Origin: Vibrio ezurae NBRC 102218 | GTDB lineage: Bacteria > Pseudomonadota > Gammaproteobacteria > Enterobacterales > Vibrionaceae | DNA length: 64,000 nucleotides | Assembly: GCF_000467185.1 (NCBI RefSeq) | Contig: NZ_BATM01000001.1 | Span: forward strand, 1-64,000 | Reading direction: 5' to 3' | Program-made: the position numbers and the translations under genes | Notes under the pieces: generated by a model | Told to the model about the DNA's origin: nothing | The model's input: the letters and a program-made list of their open reading frames with translations, nothing else | Databases searched by the model: none | In this document: one piece after another, positions 48,303 to 58,471 of the stretch | Numbering within the stretch: the first letter of the stretch is position 1 | Layout: every line of letters begins with the position of its first letter

Positions 48303-49967
48303 ATGTGCTCGGTATTTGGTATCCTCGACATAAAAAGTGATGCAAGCAAACTGCGCCCTGTCGCGTTAGAAATGTCGAAGAAACTTCGTCACCGCGGACC
48401 GGATTGGTCAGGTATTTACTCATCAGAAAGAGCTATCTTGGCACACGAACGTTTAGCGATCGTTGGCTTAAATAGTGGTGCACAACCTCTGTATAGCCCA
48501 GATAAAAAATTGGTGCTTGCGGTAAATGGTGAGATTTACAACCATAAAGAAATCCGAGCTCGTTACGAAGGAAAGTACGAGTTTCAAACTGATTCAGATT
48601 GTGAAGTTATCCTAGCGCTATACCAAGACATGGGCGCTGACTTGCTAGAAGAACTGAACGGCATCTTTGCTTTTGTTCTTTATGATGAAGAAAAAGACAC
48701 TTACCTTATTGGCCGTGACCATATCGGCATCATCCCTCTATACCAAGGTCATGATGAGCACGGTAACTTCTATGTAGCGTCAGAAATGAAAGCGCTGGTT
48801 CCTGTTTGTAAAACAGTCAGTGAATTCCCTCCAGGTAGCTACCTGGAGTCAGGTGCTGCAGAAGCGACTCGCTACTACATCCGCGACTGGAACGAATATG
48901 CCGCAGTACAAGGCAACTCCACCAGCAAAGAAGAGCTAACAGAAGCACTAGAAGCGGCGGTTAAACGCCAGCTAATGACAGACGTGCCTTACGGTGTGTT
49001 GCTTTCTGGCGGTTTAGACTCATCTATCACATCAGCAGTGGCAAAACGTTTTGCTGCAATGCGTGTGGAAGATGACAGCCAATCGGAAGCGTGGTGGCCA
49101 CAACTTCACTCATTTGCTGTGGGCCTTGAAGGCGCACCTGATTTGAAAGCGGCTCGTGAAGTTGCCGATCAAATTGGCACTGTTCACCACGAAATGACCT
49201 ACACCATTCAAGAAGGTCTAGATGCCATTCGTGACGTGATTTATCACATCGAAACCTACGACGTCACCACTATCCGCGCGTCTACGCCTATGTTCCTAAT
49301 GGGCCGTAAAATCAAAGCGATGGGCATTAAGATGGTACTGTCTGGTGAAGGTGCTGACGAAATATTCGGTGGCTACTTGTACTTCCACAAAGCGCCAAAC
49401 GCTCAAGAATTCCATGAAGAAACCGTACGTAAACTATTAGCACTCAACATGTTTGACTGTGCTCGCGCCAACAAATCTTTGGCGGCATGGGGCGTAGAAG
49501 GTCGCGTACCTTTCCTAGATAAAGAGTTCATCGACGTTGCGATGCGCTTAAACCCGAAAGACAAAATGTGTGGCAACGGTAAGATGGAAAAACACATCTT
49601 GCGTGAATGTTTCGAACACTACCTTCCAGAAGCGATTGCTTGGCGTCAAAAAGAACAGTTCTCTGATGGCGTAGGCTACAGTTGGATTGATACACTACGT
49701 GAAGTAGCAGAAGCGAAAGTCACAGATAAGCAAATGGAAACGGCAAGCTTCCGTTTCCCGTACAACACGCCGACCACTAAAGAAGGCTACGTGTACCGCG
49801 AAATCTTTGAAGAGCTATTCCCTCTTCCATCAGCGGCTGAATGTGTCCCTGGTGGTCCATCAGTGGCGTGTTCGTCAGCAAAAGCAATTGAGTGGGATGA
49901 GTCATTCAAAAACAACGCTGATCCTTCAGGTCGCGCTGTGAAGGCCATTCACAACGAAGCGTATTAA
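48303..49967 (+). CDS. asnB: Asparagine synthase (glutamine-hydrolysing) AsnB
   Basis: A 554-residue two-domain enzyme with the same length as E. coli AsnB. Cys2 of MCSVFGI is the glutaminase nucleophile (N-terminal Ntn domain). The synthetase domain carries the PP-loop SGGLDSS (about residues 236-242) and SGEGADEIFGGY. It converts Asp, Gln and ATP to Asn. SD AAGGAAG precedes the ATG, and a terminator shared with rfaH follows. Confidence 0.97.
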   Translation: MCSVFGILDIKSDASKLRPVALEMSKKLRHRGPDWSGIYSSERAILAHERLAIVGLNSGAQPLYSPDKKLVLAVNGEIYNHKEIRARYEGKYEFQTDSDCEVILALYQDMGADLLEELNGIFAFVLYDEEKDTYLIGRDHIGIIPLYQGHDEHGNFYVASEMKALVPVCKTVSEFPPGSYLESGAAEATRYYIRDWNEYAAVQGNSTSKEELTEALEAAVKRQLMTDVPYGVLLSGGLDSSITSAVAKRFAAMRVEDDSQSEAWWPQLHSFAVGLEGAPDLKAAREVADQIGTVHHEMTYTIQEGLDAIRDVIYHIETYDVTTIRASTPMFLMGRKIKAMGIKMVLSGEGADEIFGGYLYFHKAPNAQEFHEETVRKLLALNMFDCARANKSLAAWGVEGRVPFLDKEFIDVAMRLNPKDKMCGNGKMEKHILRECFEHYLPEAIAWRQKEQFSDGVGYSWIDTLREVAEAKVTDKQMETASFRFPYNTPTTKEGYVYREIFEELFPLPSAAECVPGGPSVACSSAKAIEWDESFKNNADPSGRAVKAIHNEAY

Positions 49968-49990
49968 TCTCTACTCTCTAGAATAAACAA

Positions 49991-50023
49991 AAAAGGGGCG
50001 CTAATTTTAGCGCCCCTTTCTTT
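49991..50023. terminator. Bidirectional terminator, asnB / rfaH
   Basis: AAAGGGGCGCTAA / TTAGCGCCCCTTT stem between convergent genes, with A-rich left and T-rich right flanks. Confidence 0.9.
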
Positions 50024-50065
50024 ATGTGATGAAAAGAGTGGTTTGTGAGAAACGTTTTATACCAA

Positions 50066-50557
50066 TTACAAGACAAGGTCTTTGTTGTCTATTTTCACCG
50101 CCACTTTTTTATTGATCATCGTGATCAATAATATCGAGCGAGTCTCGCCATCAGCCTCTTGATAAATCGCATCAACCCCAGAGAATTGACCAGAGCTAAT
50201 CTCAACCTTATCCCCAATACTAGGAGTATTGCACGTCACAACCTCTTGAGCCTGCTCCTGCTGCTTTAAGGTATACACCAAATCACCTTGCAGCTCGGTT
50301 GGGTATGCGCCGGTACGAATAAAGTCTGACACACCGCGAGTGGAGCGCACCGTGGTAAACGAAGGGCCTTGCTCATAATCAAAACGCACAAACATATAGC
50401 TAGGAAATAAAGGCTCCACCTTTTGCGTACGTTTACCGCGCACCCGTTTTTCCATTACCAGCTTAGGGTAATACACTTCTACGCCTTGATTTTCTAAATG
50501 TGCTTGAGCACGTTGTTGATCACCACGTTTACAATACAACAAATACCAACGTTTCAT
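50066..50557 (-). CDS. rfaH: Transcription elongation/translation factor RfaH
   Basis: A 163-residue NusG paralogue, close to the E. coli length (162). The NGN domain begins MKRWYLLYCKRGDQQRAQAHLENQ. The C-terminal KOW part (IGDKVEISSGQFSGVDAIYQ) can refold to bind S10. It suppresses termination in operons with ops sites (LPS, capsule). The start at 50557 is supported by AAGGTAG; the 17-codon upstream extension is not family-like. No ops element was found in the window. Confidence 0.93.
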   Translation of the reverse strand: MKRWYLLYCKRGDQQRAQAHLENQGVEVYYPKLVMEKRVRGKRTQKVEPLFPSYMFVRFDYEQGPSFTTVRSTRGVSDFIRTGAYPTELQGDLVYTLKQQEQAQEVVTCNTPSIGDKVEISSGQFSGVDAIYQEADGETRSILLITMINKKVAVKIDNKDLVL

Positions 50558-50671
50558 GATCGCTACCTTATAACTAAAACGGCTTCTGTGGTCACAATTT
50601 TCTTTCACAGAATACTGTCGTTATATTATCAGCTCATCTAGCAAGTTAAAATCATAGCGACAAAGAAGTGT

Positions 50672-51661
50672 TTACTCATCACTCAACATTTGTTCATTCA
50701 CTAGGCTTACCATCAAATCGATATGCGCATCGTTGTCGTTTAAACAAGGAATATAGTCAAACTGCTCCCCTCCTGCATCCATAAAGAGCTGTTTGCACTC
50801 CTGTGAAATCTCTTCCAGTGTCTCTAAGCAATCAACCGAAAACGCGGGTGCCATAATCGTTAAGTGTTTCACCCCCTGATGAGGTAACGTCTCTAATGTT
50901 TTATCGGTATAAGGTTGTAACCACTCTTCACGACCAAAACGAGATTGATAGGTCATTCCTATTTGATTGCTGTCCAGCCCAAGCTCTTTTGCCAGTAAAT
51001 TCGTTGTTGTTTGGCAATGTTGTGGATACACATCACCATTATCAGCGTAACGCTTAGGTATGCCATGATACGAGCAAAGCAGGTACTCACTTTGTCCTTG
51101 CTCCTGCCAATTACGACGTACCGAATCGGCTAAGGCTTTTATATATAAAGGATGATCGTGATAGTCACCGATGACAGAAAAAGAAGGCACCACCGTCATT
51201 TTCTTAAAAGCTTTTCCAAGACCATCGACTACAGCCGCTGTTGTAGTCCCAGAATATTGAGGATAAAGAGGAAGTACGATAACTCTTTCAACCCCTTGCT
51301 CAATTAAGGACTGCATGCCATCAAATAAACTGGGATTACCATAGGTCATCCCTAACTCAACAGGAATACTCCGTTTTTGTTTGAGCAACTTTTGTTTGAG
51401 CTTAGCCGCTTGCCTTGCAGAGTAGACCATCAACGGGGAGCCATCATCCATCCAAACACCTTGGTAGAGTTTAGCGACCTTAGGTGCGCGCACAGGCAAT
51501 ATCACGCCATGCAACAAAGGGCACCATAGCCAGCGCGTCATATCGACGACTCGCGGATCATGCAAAAATTGACTTAAGAAGCGCTTTACCGCTTTAGGCG
51601 TTGCTTGGTCTGGTGTTCCTAGGTTAACTAATAACACGCCTTCTTTAGGTTGATGTTCCAT
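50672..51661 (-). CDS. hemH: Ferrochelatase HemH
   Basis: A 329-residue enzyme inserting Fe2+ into protoporphyrin IX. The family segments [40 protein letters not shown] and a SYHGIPKRY motif (catalytic His) are intact. The start at 51661 has AGGA at 5 nt and gives the usual short N-terminus; a 7-codon extension starts inside the adk terminator. It lies downstream of adk, on the same strand but beyond its terminator. Confidence 0.95.
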   Translation of the reverse strand: MEHQPKEGVLLVNLGTPDQATPKAVKRFLSQFLHDPRVVDMTRWLWCPLLHGVILPVRAPKVAKLYQGVWMDDGSPLMVYSARQAAKLKQKLLKQKRSIPVELGMTYGNPSLFDGMQSLIEQGVERVIVLPLYPQYSGTTTAAVVDGLGKAFKKMTVVPSFSVIGDYHDHPLYIKALADSVRRNWQEQGQSEYLLCSYHGIPKRYADNGDVYPQHCQTTTNLLAKELGLDSNQIGMTYQSRFGREEWLQPYTDKTLETLPHQGVKHLTIMAPAFSVDCLETLEEISQECKQLFMDAGGEQFDYIPCLNDNDAHIDLMVSLVNEQMLSDE

Positions 51662-51682
51662 AAAATCCTGATATTTAAGCAA

Positions 51683-51712
51683 TAAAAAAGGACGACCTTA
51701 GGTCGTCCTTAT
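51683..51712 (-). terminator. Terminator of adk
   Basis: AAGGACGACC / GGTCGTCCTT stem with T6 on the minus strand, located before the hemH start. Confidence 0.9.
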
Positions 51713-51744
51713 AGTATCTAAATTCGCGTATCAATAAGCAATAA

Positions 51745-52401
<657 letters not shown>

Positions 52402-52415
52402 TTAATGTTCTTCTT

Positions 52416-52482
52416 TTATACCGAAGCTCACAAGTCTACTGAAATCAGTAACTCACTGATTTTAATGTAAGTTTCGGTATAA
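52416..52482. repeat. Cruciform element in the adk leader
   Basis: Perfect 10-bp ends TTATACCGAA (52416-52425) and TTCGGTATAA (52473-52482) enclose a hairpin AAATCAGT (52442-52449) / ACTGATTT (52455-52462). The ends resemble the TTATACCAA ends of 56138-56270, suggesting a related repeat class. Confidence 0.6.
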
Positions 52483-52499
52483 CTCTGTTTTAATAACGA

Positions 52500-52534
52500 T
52501 TGAGCCCAGAATACTATCACAATTCTGAGCTCAA
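52500..52534 (-). terminator. Hairpin after htpG
   Basis: TTGAGC-C-CAGAAT / ATTCTG-A-GCTCAA stem with one mismatch follows htpG. The tail lacks a good U-tract, so it may be a weak or rho-assisted terminator. Confidence 0.45.
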
Positions 52535-52565
52535 TGTTCAGCTTTGAGTTTATTGGCTCTATTGC

Positions 52566-54467
52566 TTATTTAACTAATAGTTTGTTCACTGCACTCAAGA
52601 ACTGACTTGGGTCCTCTAGCGAACCACGTTCAGCCAGCATTGCTTGACCTAATAGCAGCTCAACCCAACGACCAAATTCAATCTCATCCGCCGTGTCAGC
52701 CATTTGTGTGACTAAGTCATGCTCTGGGTTTAGCTCAAGGATATACTTCACTTCAGGAGCCGCTTGACCTGCTGCTTCTAGAAGTTTTGCCATCTGAGTG
52801 CCCATTTCCATGTCATCAGTCACAACAACCGCTGGCGTATTGGCCAATTTAAAGGTTGTACGCACTTCTTTTACGCGATCACCAAGGTACTCTTTCGTAC
52901 GCTCTACCACCGATTTAAACTCTTCTTCGGTTTCTTTATGCTTCGCTTTTTCTTGCTCATCTTCGAACTGGCTTAAATCTAGACCGGCTTTAGTGATGGA
53001 TTGGAACTGTTTTCCATCAAACTCAGTTAAGTAGTTCATTAGCCATTCATCGATGCGATCGTACATCAAGACAACCTCAATACCTTTAGCTTTAAATTGC
53101 TCAAGGTGTGGGCTGTTTTTCGCTGCTGCATAGCTGTCAGCCGTTAGATAATAAATTTTATCTTGGCCTTCTTTCATGCGCTCAACGTAACTTGCTAGGC
53201 TCACTGACTGCTCGCTGCTGTCTACTTCTGTTGAAGCAAAGCGCAATAGTCCCGCTACTTTTTCTTTGTTTGAGAAATCCTCAGCCGGACCTTCTTTTAA
53301 TACAAGACCAAATTCTTTCCAGAAAGAGAGGTATTTTTCATCGTCTTTCTTCGCCAATTTCTCAAGCATAGTAAGTACGCGCTTAGTACACGCATTACGT
53401 AGTGATTGAGTCACTTTGTTGTCTTGCAGAATTTCACGCGATACGTTCAAAGGAAGATCGTTTGAGTCAATCAAACCTTTGACAAAACGAAGGTAAGACG
53501 GCATGAATTGCTCAGCGTCATCCATAATGAACACGCGCTGAACATACAGCTTCAAACCGCTCTTATGATCGCGATTCATCATATCCCAAGGGGCTTTAGC
53601 TGGGATATACAGCAAGCTAGTGTAGTCGTTTTTACCTTCTACTTTATTGTGTCCCCACACGAGAGGGTCCGCAAAATCGTTTGAGATATGCTTGTAAAAT
53701 TCGGTGTATTCTTCGTCTTTGATTTCCGACTTGTTGCGCGTCCATAGTGCTTGAGCTTTGTTGATCTGCTCCCACTTAGTTTCGCCCGTTTCTTTGCCTT
53801 CGTCGTCAGTCACTTTGGTTAAGATAGACACTGGAATACCGATGTGATCAGAGTATTTGCTGATCACATCACGCAGACGCCACTCAGATAAGAACTCTTT
53901 ACCTTCTTCGCGTAGGTGAAGAATGATCTCAGTACCACGAGACTCTTTCGTAATGTCTTCAATGGTGTAATCACCCTCACCCGCAGAATGCCATTGCACG
54001 CCTTGTTCAGCCGCAAGACCTGCGGCGCGAGTGCGTACTGTCACCGCGTCTGCCACAATAAACGCCGAATAGAAACCAACACCAAATTGACCAATGAGTT
54101 GAGAATCTTTTGATTGGTCTTCTGATAACTTAGAGAAAAACTCAGCGGTTCCTGATTTGGCAATCGTACCTAAGTGTTCAATAACATCGTCACGGCTCAT
54201 ACCAATACCGTTATCCGATACCGTTATGGTGTTTGTTTTCTCATCAAAAGACAATTTAACGCCAAGATCCGCTTCACCTTGATACAGCTCAGGCTGAGAC
54301 AAAGCCTGAAAACGCAGCTTATCGGATGCATCAGATGCATTCGATATTAGCTCACGCAGGAAAATTTCTTTGTTTGAATATAGTGAGTGAATCATAAGGT
54401 GCAGAAGTTGTTTAACTTCAGATTGAAAACCTCGTGTTTCTTTATTCGCTGACACTGTCTCGCTCAT
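52566..54467 (-). CDS. htpG: HSP90 chaperone HtpG
   Basis: A 633-residue bacterial HSP90. The N-terminal GHKL ATPase has [17 protein letters not shown] and GQFGVGFYS motifs. Middle and C-terminal dimerisation domains follow, with no MEEVD tail. It is divergent from toxR, a Vibrio-conserved pairing, and a sigma-32 type promoter is visible upstream. Confidence 0.97.
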   Translation of the reverse strand: MSETVSANKETRGFQSEVKQLLHLMIHSLYSNKEIFLRELISNASDASDKLRFQALSQPELYQGEADLGVKLSFDEKTNTITVSDNGIGMSRDDVIEHLGTIAKSGTAEFFSKLSEDQSKDSQLIGQFGVGFYSAFIVADAVTVRTRAAGLAAEQGVQWHSAGEGDYTIEDITKESRGTEIILHLREEGKEFLSEWRLRDVISKYSDHIGIPVSILTKVTDDEGKETGETKWEQINKAQALWTRNKSEIKDEEYTEFYKHISNDFADPLVWGHNKVEGKNDYTSLLYIPAKAPWDMMNRDHKSGLKLYVQRVFIMDDAEQFMPSYLRFVKGLIDSNDLPLNVSREILQDNKVTQSLRNACTKRVLTMLEKLAKKDDEKYLSFWKEFGLVLKEGPAEDFSNKEKVAGLLRFASTEVDSSEQSVSLASYVERMKEGQDKIYYLTADSYAAAKNSPHLEQFKAKGIEVVLMYDRIDEWLMNYLTEFDGKQFQSITKAGLDLSQFEDEQEKAKHKETEEEFKSVVERTKEYLGDRVKEVRTTFKLANTPAVVVTDDMEMGTQMAKLLEAAGQAAPEVKYILELNPEHDLVTQMADTADEIEFGRWVELLLGQAMLAERGSLEDPSQFLSAVNKLLVK

Positions 54468-54545
54468 TTTAACTCCATGAATTTTATGTTACTCATAAAC
54501 GCATTAACGCGTGTATCTATTTATACGACGACTTATGAGAGATAA

Positions 54546-54571
54546 ATAAGGGTAAGAAGGTTAATTTCAAG
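54546..54571 (-). promoter_or_regulatory. Sigma-32 (heat-shock) promoter of htpG
   Basis: On the minus strand CTTGAAA (54565-54571), a 12-bp spacer and CCCTTAT (54546-54552) fit the sigma-32 consensus CTTGAAA-N11-16-CCCCATNT. It lies about 80 bp upstream of the htpG start. Confidence 0.7.
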
Positions 54572-54719
54572 GTCATTAGCGACAAAAAAACTGCTTTTTA
54601 GATAAAATTTTATTATGCTATGACAGTCATCCGCTATAAAAGGCGATTCCTCTCACACTGCATCGAGAATGAGTGTGGCGACTCATCATTCATGTAGATA
54701 AAAATCAAAGAAGACCTAA

Positions 54720-55562
54720 ATGAGCAAAATCGGTATTAAATACTTACTAGCCCAAAAGTATATTTTTGATCCAAAGAGCAATTCACTTATCGATCAATCA
54801 GATAACGATAGTTTGGTGCGACTTGGTAGCAATGAAAGCCGAATTCTTATGTTGCTTTGCGAGCACCCTAACGAAGTAGTCACTCGAGACCAGCTGCACG
54901 AATACGTTTGGCGCGATCAAGGTTTTCAAGTGGATGACTCAAGCTTAACTCAAGCGATTTCTACGCTGAGAAAAATGCTAAAAGATTCTACAAAGTCCCC
55001 TCAGTTTGTAAAAACTGTGCCAAAGCGTGGTTATCAACTGATATCTTCAGTAGAAGCCAGCTCTCCGACTCTGGCCGCAGAAGAACCGGCTGCGCCTGCT
55101 GTTGAGCCTGCATTAGCGTCAGTAACCACGGCACAGCTAAAAGAACCTAAAACCGAAGTCAGCTCAAAAAAGCCCGTATTCTGGAGTCAATGGGATTTCA
55201 ATACGCGCGTCATGCTGATTGTGGCAGTACTTTTACCTATATTTACCTTATTGTTGCCTCATTCTTCACCTGCCACATTCCGCTCAGTAACCGTGGTCAA
55301 TGACGTACCAGTAAAGACAACAGAAAGTCACCCTCCTTTGACCAACTGGCTTGAAAGTATTAAGAGCTGCGTAACCTACTACATGGACGCATACCCTGAT
55401 GAGTCAGCACCTGTTGAAGTCATTGCGACCGCAAGCCAATCACAGCAACTATTTTTAAATTACATTCACAGCCCTGAATATTCAGCAGAAAATAGCACGG
55501 TACGCTTAGTGGCAAACCAACAAGATCTGTCCAAGATTTGTGCAAAAGGAGAGCGTAAATAA
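54720..55562 (+). CDS. toxR: Transmembrane transcriptional activator ToxR
   Basis: A 280-residue membrane-anchored regulator. A cytoplasmic OmpR-type winged helix (about 20-110, ESRILMLLCEHPNEVVTRDQLHEYVW…SLTQAISTLRKML) is followed by a Pro/Ala-rich tether, one transmembrane helix (about 162-180) and a periplasmic domain with two cysteines, Cys217 and Cys274. These are 57 residues apart as in V. cholerae ToxR. It controls porins and other envelope genes and senses bile and pH via ToxS. toxS overlaps by one base. Confidence 0.96.
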   Translation: MSKIGIKYLLAQKYIFDPKSNSLIDQSDNDSLVRLGSNESRILMLLCEHPNEVVTRDQLHEYVWRDQGFQVDDSSLTQAISTLRKMLKDSTKSPQFVKTVPKRGYQLISSVEASSPTLAAEEPAAPAVEPALASVTTAQLKEPKTEVSSKKPVFWSQWDFNTRVMLIVAVLLPIFTLLLPHSSPATFRSVTVVNDVPVKTTESHPPLTNWLESIKSCVTYYMDAYPDESAPVEVIATASQSQQLFLNYIHSPEYSAENSTVRLVANQQDLSKICAKGERK

Positions 55563-56089
55563 TGAACCAGCGTATAGCATTTATCCTATTGGCCATTTCT
55601 ACGGTACTCAGCGGTTGGTTATACTGGGGCAGTGATGTAAAAGTTGAGCAAGTATTGACCGCACGCGAATGGCAAACCAACCTTGATGCTTTTGTACACA
55701 GCGATCAGATTAACGAAGACTTAGTCGGTCCATTAAGAAAAGTACACATCACCTCAAATGTAAAATACCTGCCAAATGGCGAATACATCCGTTCATCGCG
55801 CGTACAGCTATTAAGTGATGATGACCAAGACATGCATGTGCTCAATATTGATGAATCTGGTGTTTGGCAATTAAGTGATAACTACTTATTGATCGACTTA
55901 AAAGAGTTTAAACAATCCACTGGAATCAGCAGTCAAAACTTTAAAGATTCGCAATTAACGATCATTAAACAAATATTGCGCACCGACGCTCAGCAGAGCC
56001 GTCGAGTTGATATCATCAATGATAATTCGATTCTTCTTACCAGCCTAGGGCACGGTTCTAGAGTGCTGGTGTCGACCTCAAGCTTGTAA
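55562..56089 (+). CDS. toxS: ToxS, periplasmic partner of ToxR
   Basis: A 175-residue bitopic protein, with an N-terminal membrane anchor (about 5-24, FILLAISTVLSGWLYWG) and a periplasmic domain that stabilises ToxR and forms the bile-salt binding heterodimer. The ATG shares its A with the toxR stop (TAATG), so translation is coupled. Confidence 0.95.
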   Translation: MNQRIAFILLAISTVLSGWLYWGSDVKVEQVLTAREWQTNLDAFVHSDQINEDLVGPLRKVHITSNVKYLPNGEYIRSSRVQLLSDDDQDMHVLNIDESGVWQLSDNYLLIDLKEFKQSTGISSQNFKDSQLTIIKQILRTDAQQSRRVDIINDNSILLTSLGHGSRVLVSTSSL

Positions 56090-56092
56090 TAT

Positions 56093-56120
56093 AAAAAAGG
56101 AGACTAACGTCTCCTTTTTT
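56093..56120 (+). terminator. Terminator of toxRS
   Basis: AAAAAAGGAGAC / GTCTCCTTTTTT hairpin with a 4-nt loop. Confidence 0.9.
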
Positions 56121-56137
56121 ATTGTTTATTCAATTGC

Positions 56138-56270
56138 TTATACCAATCACACTCAGTAAGTGACCCGCAATAGCGAAGGGGAAATACTTGAGAACAAGGC
56201 CGATTTTTTGATACATCGTTGTTCTACAGTCCAAAATTCTAACGCCGTGATTTAGTCTGATTGGTATTAA
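56138..56270. repeat. Palindrome-ended intergenic repeat element (~133 bp)
   Basis: The ends TTATACCAATCA (left) and TGATTGGTATTAA (right) are inverted copies. Inside is a second inverted repeat, AGAACAA (56191-56197) / TTGTTCT (56219-56225). No ORF is present. The left ~20 bp recur at 32452-32477 and the end motif at 1437-1469, so it is a dispersed MITE-like/REP-like unit. Confidence 0.65.
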
Positions 56271-56276
56271 ATGCGA

Positions 56277-56822
56277 TTAAATCTGAGTTGTTACCAGTAC
56301 ATCCCCATCAAAGCTGATCACACTCAGCTCAGTGCCATCCAATAAGCCATAGCTTGCAACATTACCGCCTTTCGGAATTGTCGAAGAACCAGGATTAAAC
56401 AGCACGTACTCTCCCATTGATTGAGCAACGGGTAAGTGAGTATGACCGTGAGCAAGCACATCACCTGCTTTTAAAGGAGGCAGTCGATTTTGATTGTATA
56501 GATGACCATGAGTCAAAAATAAACGTTGTCCACTTTCCAGTAGCACGATCGCAAAATCACTCATTACAGGGAAATCAAGCAACATCTGATCCACTTCACT
56601 GTCGCAGTTACCTCGAACAGAAATGATATTGTCTTTATATTGGTTTAAGAGCTCGGCAACTTGTGCAGGGGCATACCCCTCTGGAACCGGGTTTCTTGGT
56701 CCATGATTGAGAATGTCACCCAGCAAAATAAAATGCTCAGCGCCAGAGGCATGATAGGCTTCCACTACCTTTTTAGTTGATTCTAGGCAGCCGTGTAAAT
56801 CCGAAGCAAAAAACAGTTTCAT
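56277..56822 (-). CDS. yfcE: Metallophosphoesterase YfcE
   Basis: A 181-residue calcineurin-like phosphodiesterase. The metal-binding motifs are SDLHGCLEST, GDILNHGPRN, GNCDSE, THGHLY and HGHTH. YfcE of E. coli is a Mn2+-dependent phosphodiesterase, with the physiological substrate unknown. It is monocistronic, flanked by the repeat element on one side. Confidence 0.92.
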   Translation of the reverse strand: MKLFFASDLHGCLESTKKVVEAYHASGAEHFILLGDILNHGPRNPVPEGYAPAQVAELLNQYKDNIISVRGNCDSEVDQMLLDFPVMSDFAIVLLESGQRLFLTHGHLYNQNRLPPLKAGDVLAHGHTHLPVAQSMGEYVLFNPGSSTIPKGGNVASYGLLDGTELSVISFDGDVLVTTQI

Positions 56823-56926
56823 GGTAAATTACTCTTATTCTTTTATATTTTCTCAGAGTGTAACAATGCCACCGCTTATGCACCAGAGCCAACCAGAGTC
56901 CGCGACAGAAAATAGCGCGTTTGCGC

Positions 56927-57337
56927 CTACTGGGTAGAATCTAACACCATGCCTTTAATGACAATATTGTTGTAGCTAACCATACCCATGACTTCCCCCT
57001 CAAATACCACAGGGGCGCGGCTGATACCAAAGCGTTCAAACAGGCGCGCGCAGTATTTTACATTCATCTCTGGCGATACGCACAATGCAGGTTTACTCAT
57101 AATTTCGTACACATTGGTGCGCGCAGGAGAGCGGTTTTGCGCCAGCACTTTCTTCGCGATATCGTTCATCAATACAACACCAAATTCATCATCACTATGA
57201 CGTCGGTTTACAATGAGGGCTTTCACCTCTTTAGCGCGAGCAATGCCTATCGCCTCCTCTACGGTCATTAGCCCATCCACGATAGCATACGTGCTCGACA
57301 TGACATCTTTAACCCTTCGACTGGTTCGGCTCTTCAT
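56927..57337 (-). CDS. CBS-domain protein (fourth gene of DUF1538 operon)
   Basis: A 136-residue protein consisting of a CBS pair (about 8-66 and 76-134, with GISRAPVVFEGEVMGMVSYNNI in the second). CBS pairs bind adenosine nucleotides or related ligands and gate transporters or enzymes. Its ATG overlaps the PII-like stop by 4 nt (ATGA). It is inferred to be a ligand-sensing partner of the upstream membrane proteins. Confidence 0.85.
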   Translation of the reverse strand: MKSRTSRRVKDVMSSTYAIVDGLMTVEEAIGIARAKEVKALIVNRRHSDDEFGVVLMNDIAKKVLAQNRSPARTNVYEIMSKPALCVSPEMNVKYCARLFERFGISRAPVVFEGEVMGMVSYNNIVIKGMVLDSTQ

Positions 57338-57684
57338 ATCTCCTCCTCCACTATTTTGCTTAACGTTTCTACTTGATGCGCAACGCCCACAGCATCTTCC
57401 ACATCAATTTGTACGGCAATACCCTGCCCTGACTCTTGATCAAACTCGCCGATATCACTGATTTTTTCGAGTATTTTACGAGAGAGATGCTCTTCGACCA
57501 CAAACAACAGCACGTCTTTTTGTACCTCTAAGGTCAACCCCAAAAAGGTCCGTTTTTGGTTGAGTCCTTCACCTCTGGCGTTGCTGATTACCGTCGCTCC
57601 AGTCGCGCCAGCTTCTCGTGCCGCGTCAAGCACGGCATCTGTTCGAGTATCCTCAACAAAAGCCAATATCAATTTAAATCTCAT
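57334..57684 (-). CDS. PII-like signalling protein
   Basis: A 116-residue protein of the PII superfamily (ferredoxin-like trimer fold). It starts [31 protein letters not shown] like GlnB/GlnK-related proteins. It lacks the canonical Tyr51 uridylylation loop and the usual TGKIGDGKIF B-loop, carrying GQGIAVQIDVEDAVGV instead. It is thus a non-canonical PII with an unknown effector. SD AAGGAG is 8 nt upstream. It overlaps the DUF1538 gene by 11 nt. Confidence 0.85.
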   Translation of the reverse strand: MRFKLILAFVEDTRTDAVLDAAREAGATGATVISNARGEGLNQKRTFLGLTLEVQKDVLLFVVEEHLSRKILEKISDIGEFDQESGQGIAVQIDVEDAVGVAHQVETLSKIVEEEI

Positions 57685-58471
57685 TTGAGTTCTCCTTTTT
57701 TATTGGACGATGCCGATTCAGCCAGCGCGTAATCTGTGCGTAGGCCATTACCGTGATGATGGGAAATAAACTGGCAAATGCTATCAAGCCAAAGCCATCA
57801 ATGAGTGGACTCCTATCTGGCACCGTAGAGGCTAACCCTAACCCTAGTGCAGTCACTAGAGGGACAGTCACCGTAGAAGTCGTCACGCCGCCACTGTCAT
57901 AGGCAAGGGGAATGATCATTGGCGGAGAGAAATAAGTCTGAATAATCACCAGCGCATATCCCGCAATAATGTAGTAATGAATAGGATCGCCCGCGACGAT
58001 TCGATAGCAACCTAAAGTAATGCCTATCGCGACGCCAAGCGCCACCGCTAACCGTAGGCCGTTAACCTTAATGCTCCCTCCGGAAACTTGGTTGGCTTTT
58101 ATCGCTACCGCTATGAGTGAGGGTTCTGCAATGGTGGTGCTAAACCCAAGACAAAAAGCAAAAGCATACACCCAGTAATAGTCAAACCACTGCAACAGCC
58201 CAACGCTAGATAAACGCATCTGTTGCAAAAATTCAGGGGTGGTTAGCTGCATAGCCATAGTTTCACCCAATGGAAACAGCGCCGCTTCCAGACCCACTAA
58301 AAACAGGGCTAGGCCTAAAATCACTAATAAGAAGCCAACAAGTACTGAAGATAAATGTCGGATAGGCCGGCGCAGTACCACGCTTTGAAAGACAAATAAC
58401 ACAACCGCAATTGGAAATACGTCCATCACTGTGGAAGCGAAAACATCGAGGGTGTTCGCCAGACTAATCAT
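57674..58471 (-). CDS. DUF1538 membrane protein, second copy
   Basis: A 265-residue protein with about seven transmembrane helices. Shared blocks with its upstream paralogue are [38 protein letters not shown] and [14 protein letters not shown]. The start at 58471 gives a 4-nt ATGA overlap with the upstream gene; a GTG at 58480 is the alternative. A Lys/Arg/Glu-rich C-terminal tail ([18 protein letters not shown] end) faces the PII-like gene. A transport role is inferred. Confidence 0.85.
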   Translation of the reverse strand: MISLANTLDVFASTVMDVFPIAVVLFVFQSVVLRRPIRHLSSVLVGFLLVILGLALFLVGLEAALFPLGETMAMQLTTPEFLQQMRLSSVGLLQWFDYYWVYAFAFCLGFSTTIAEPSLIAVAIKANQVSGGSIKVNGLRLAVALGVAIGITLGCYRIVAGDPIHYYIIAGYALVIIQTYFSPPMIIPLAYDSGGVTTSTVTVPLVTALGLGLASTVPDRSPLIDGFGLIAFASLFPIITVMAYAQITRWLNRHRPIKKENSNEI

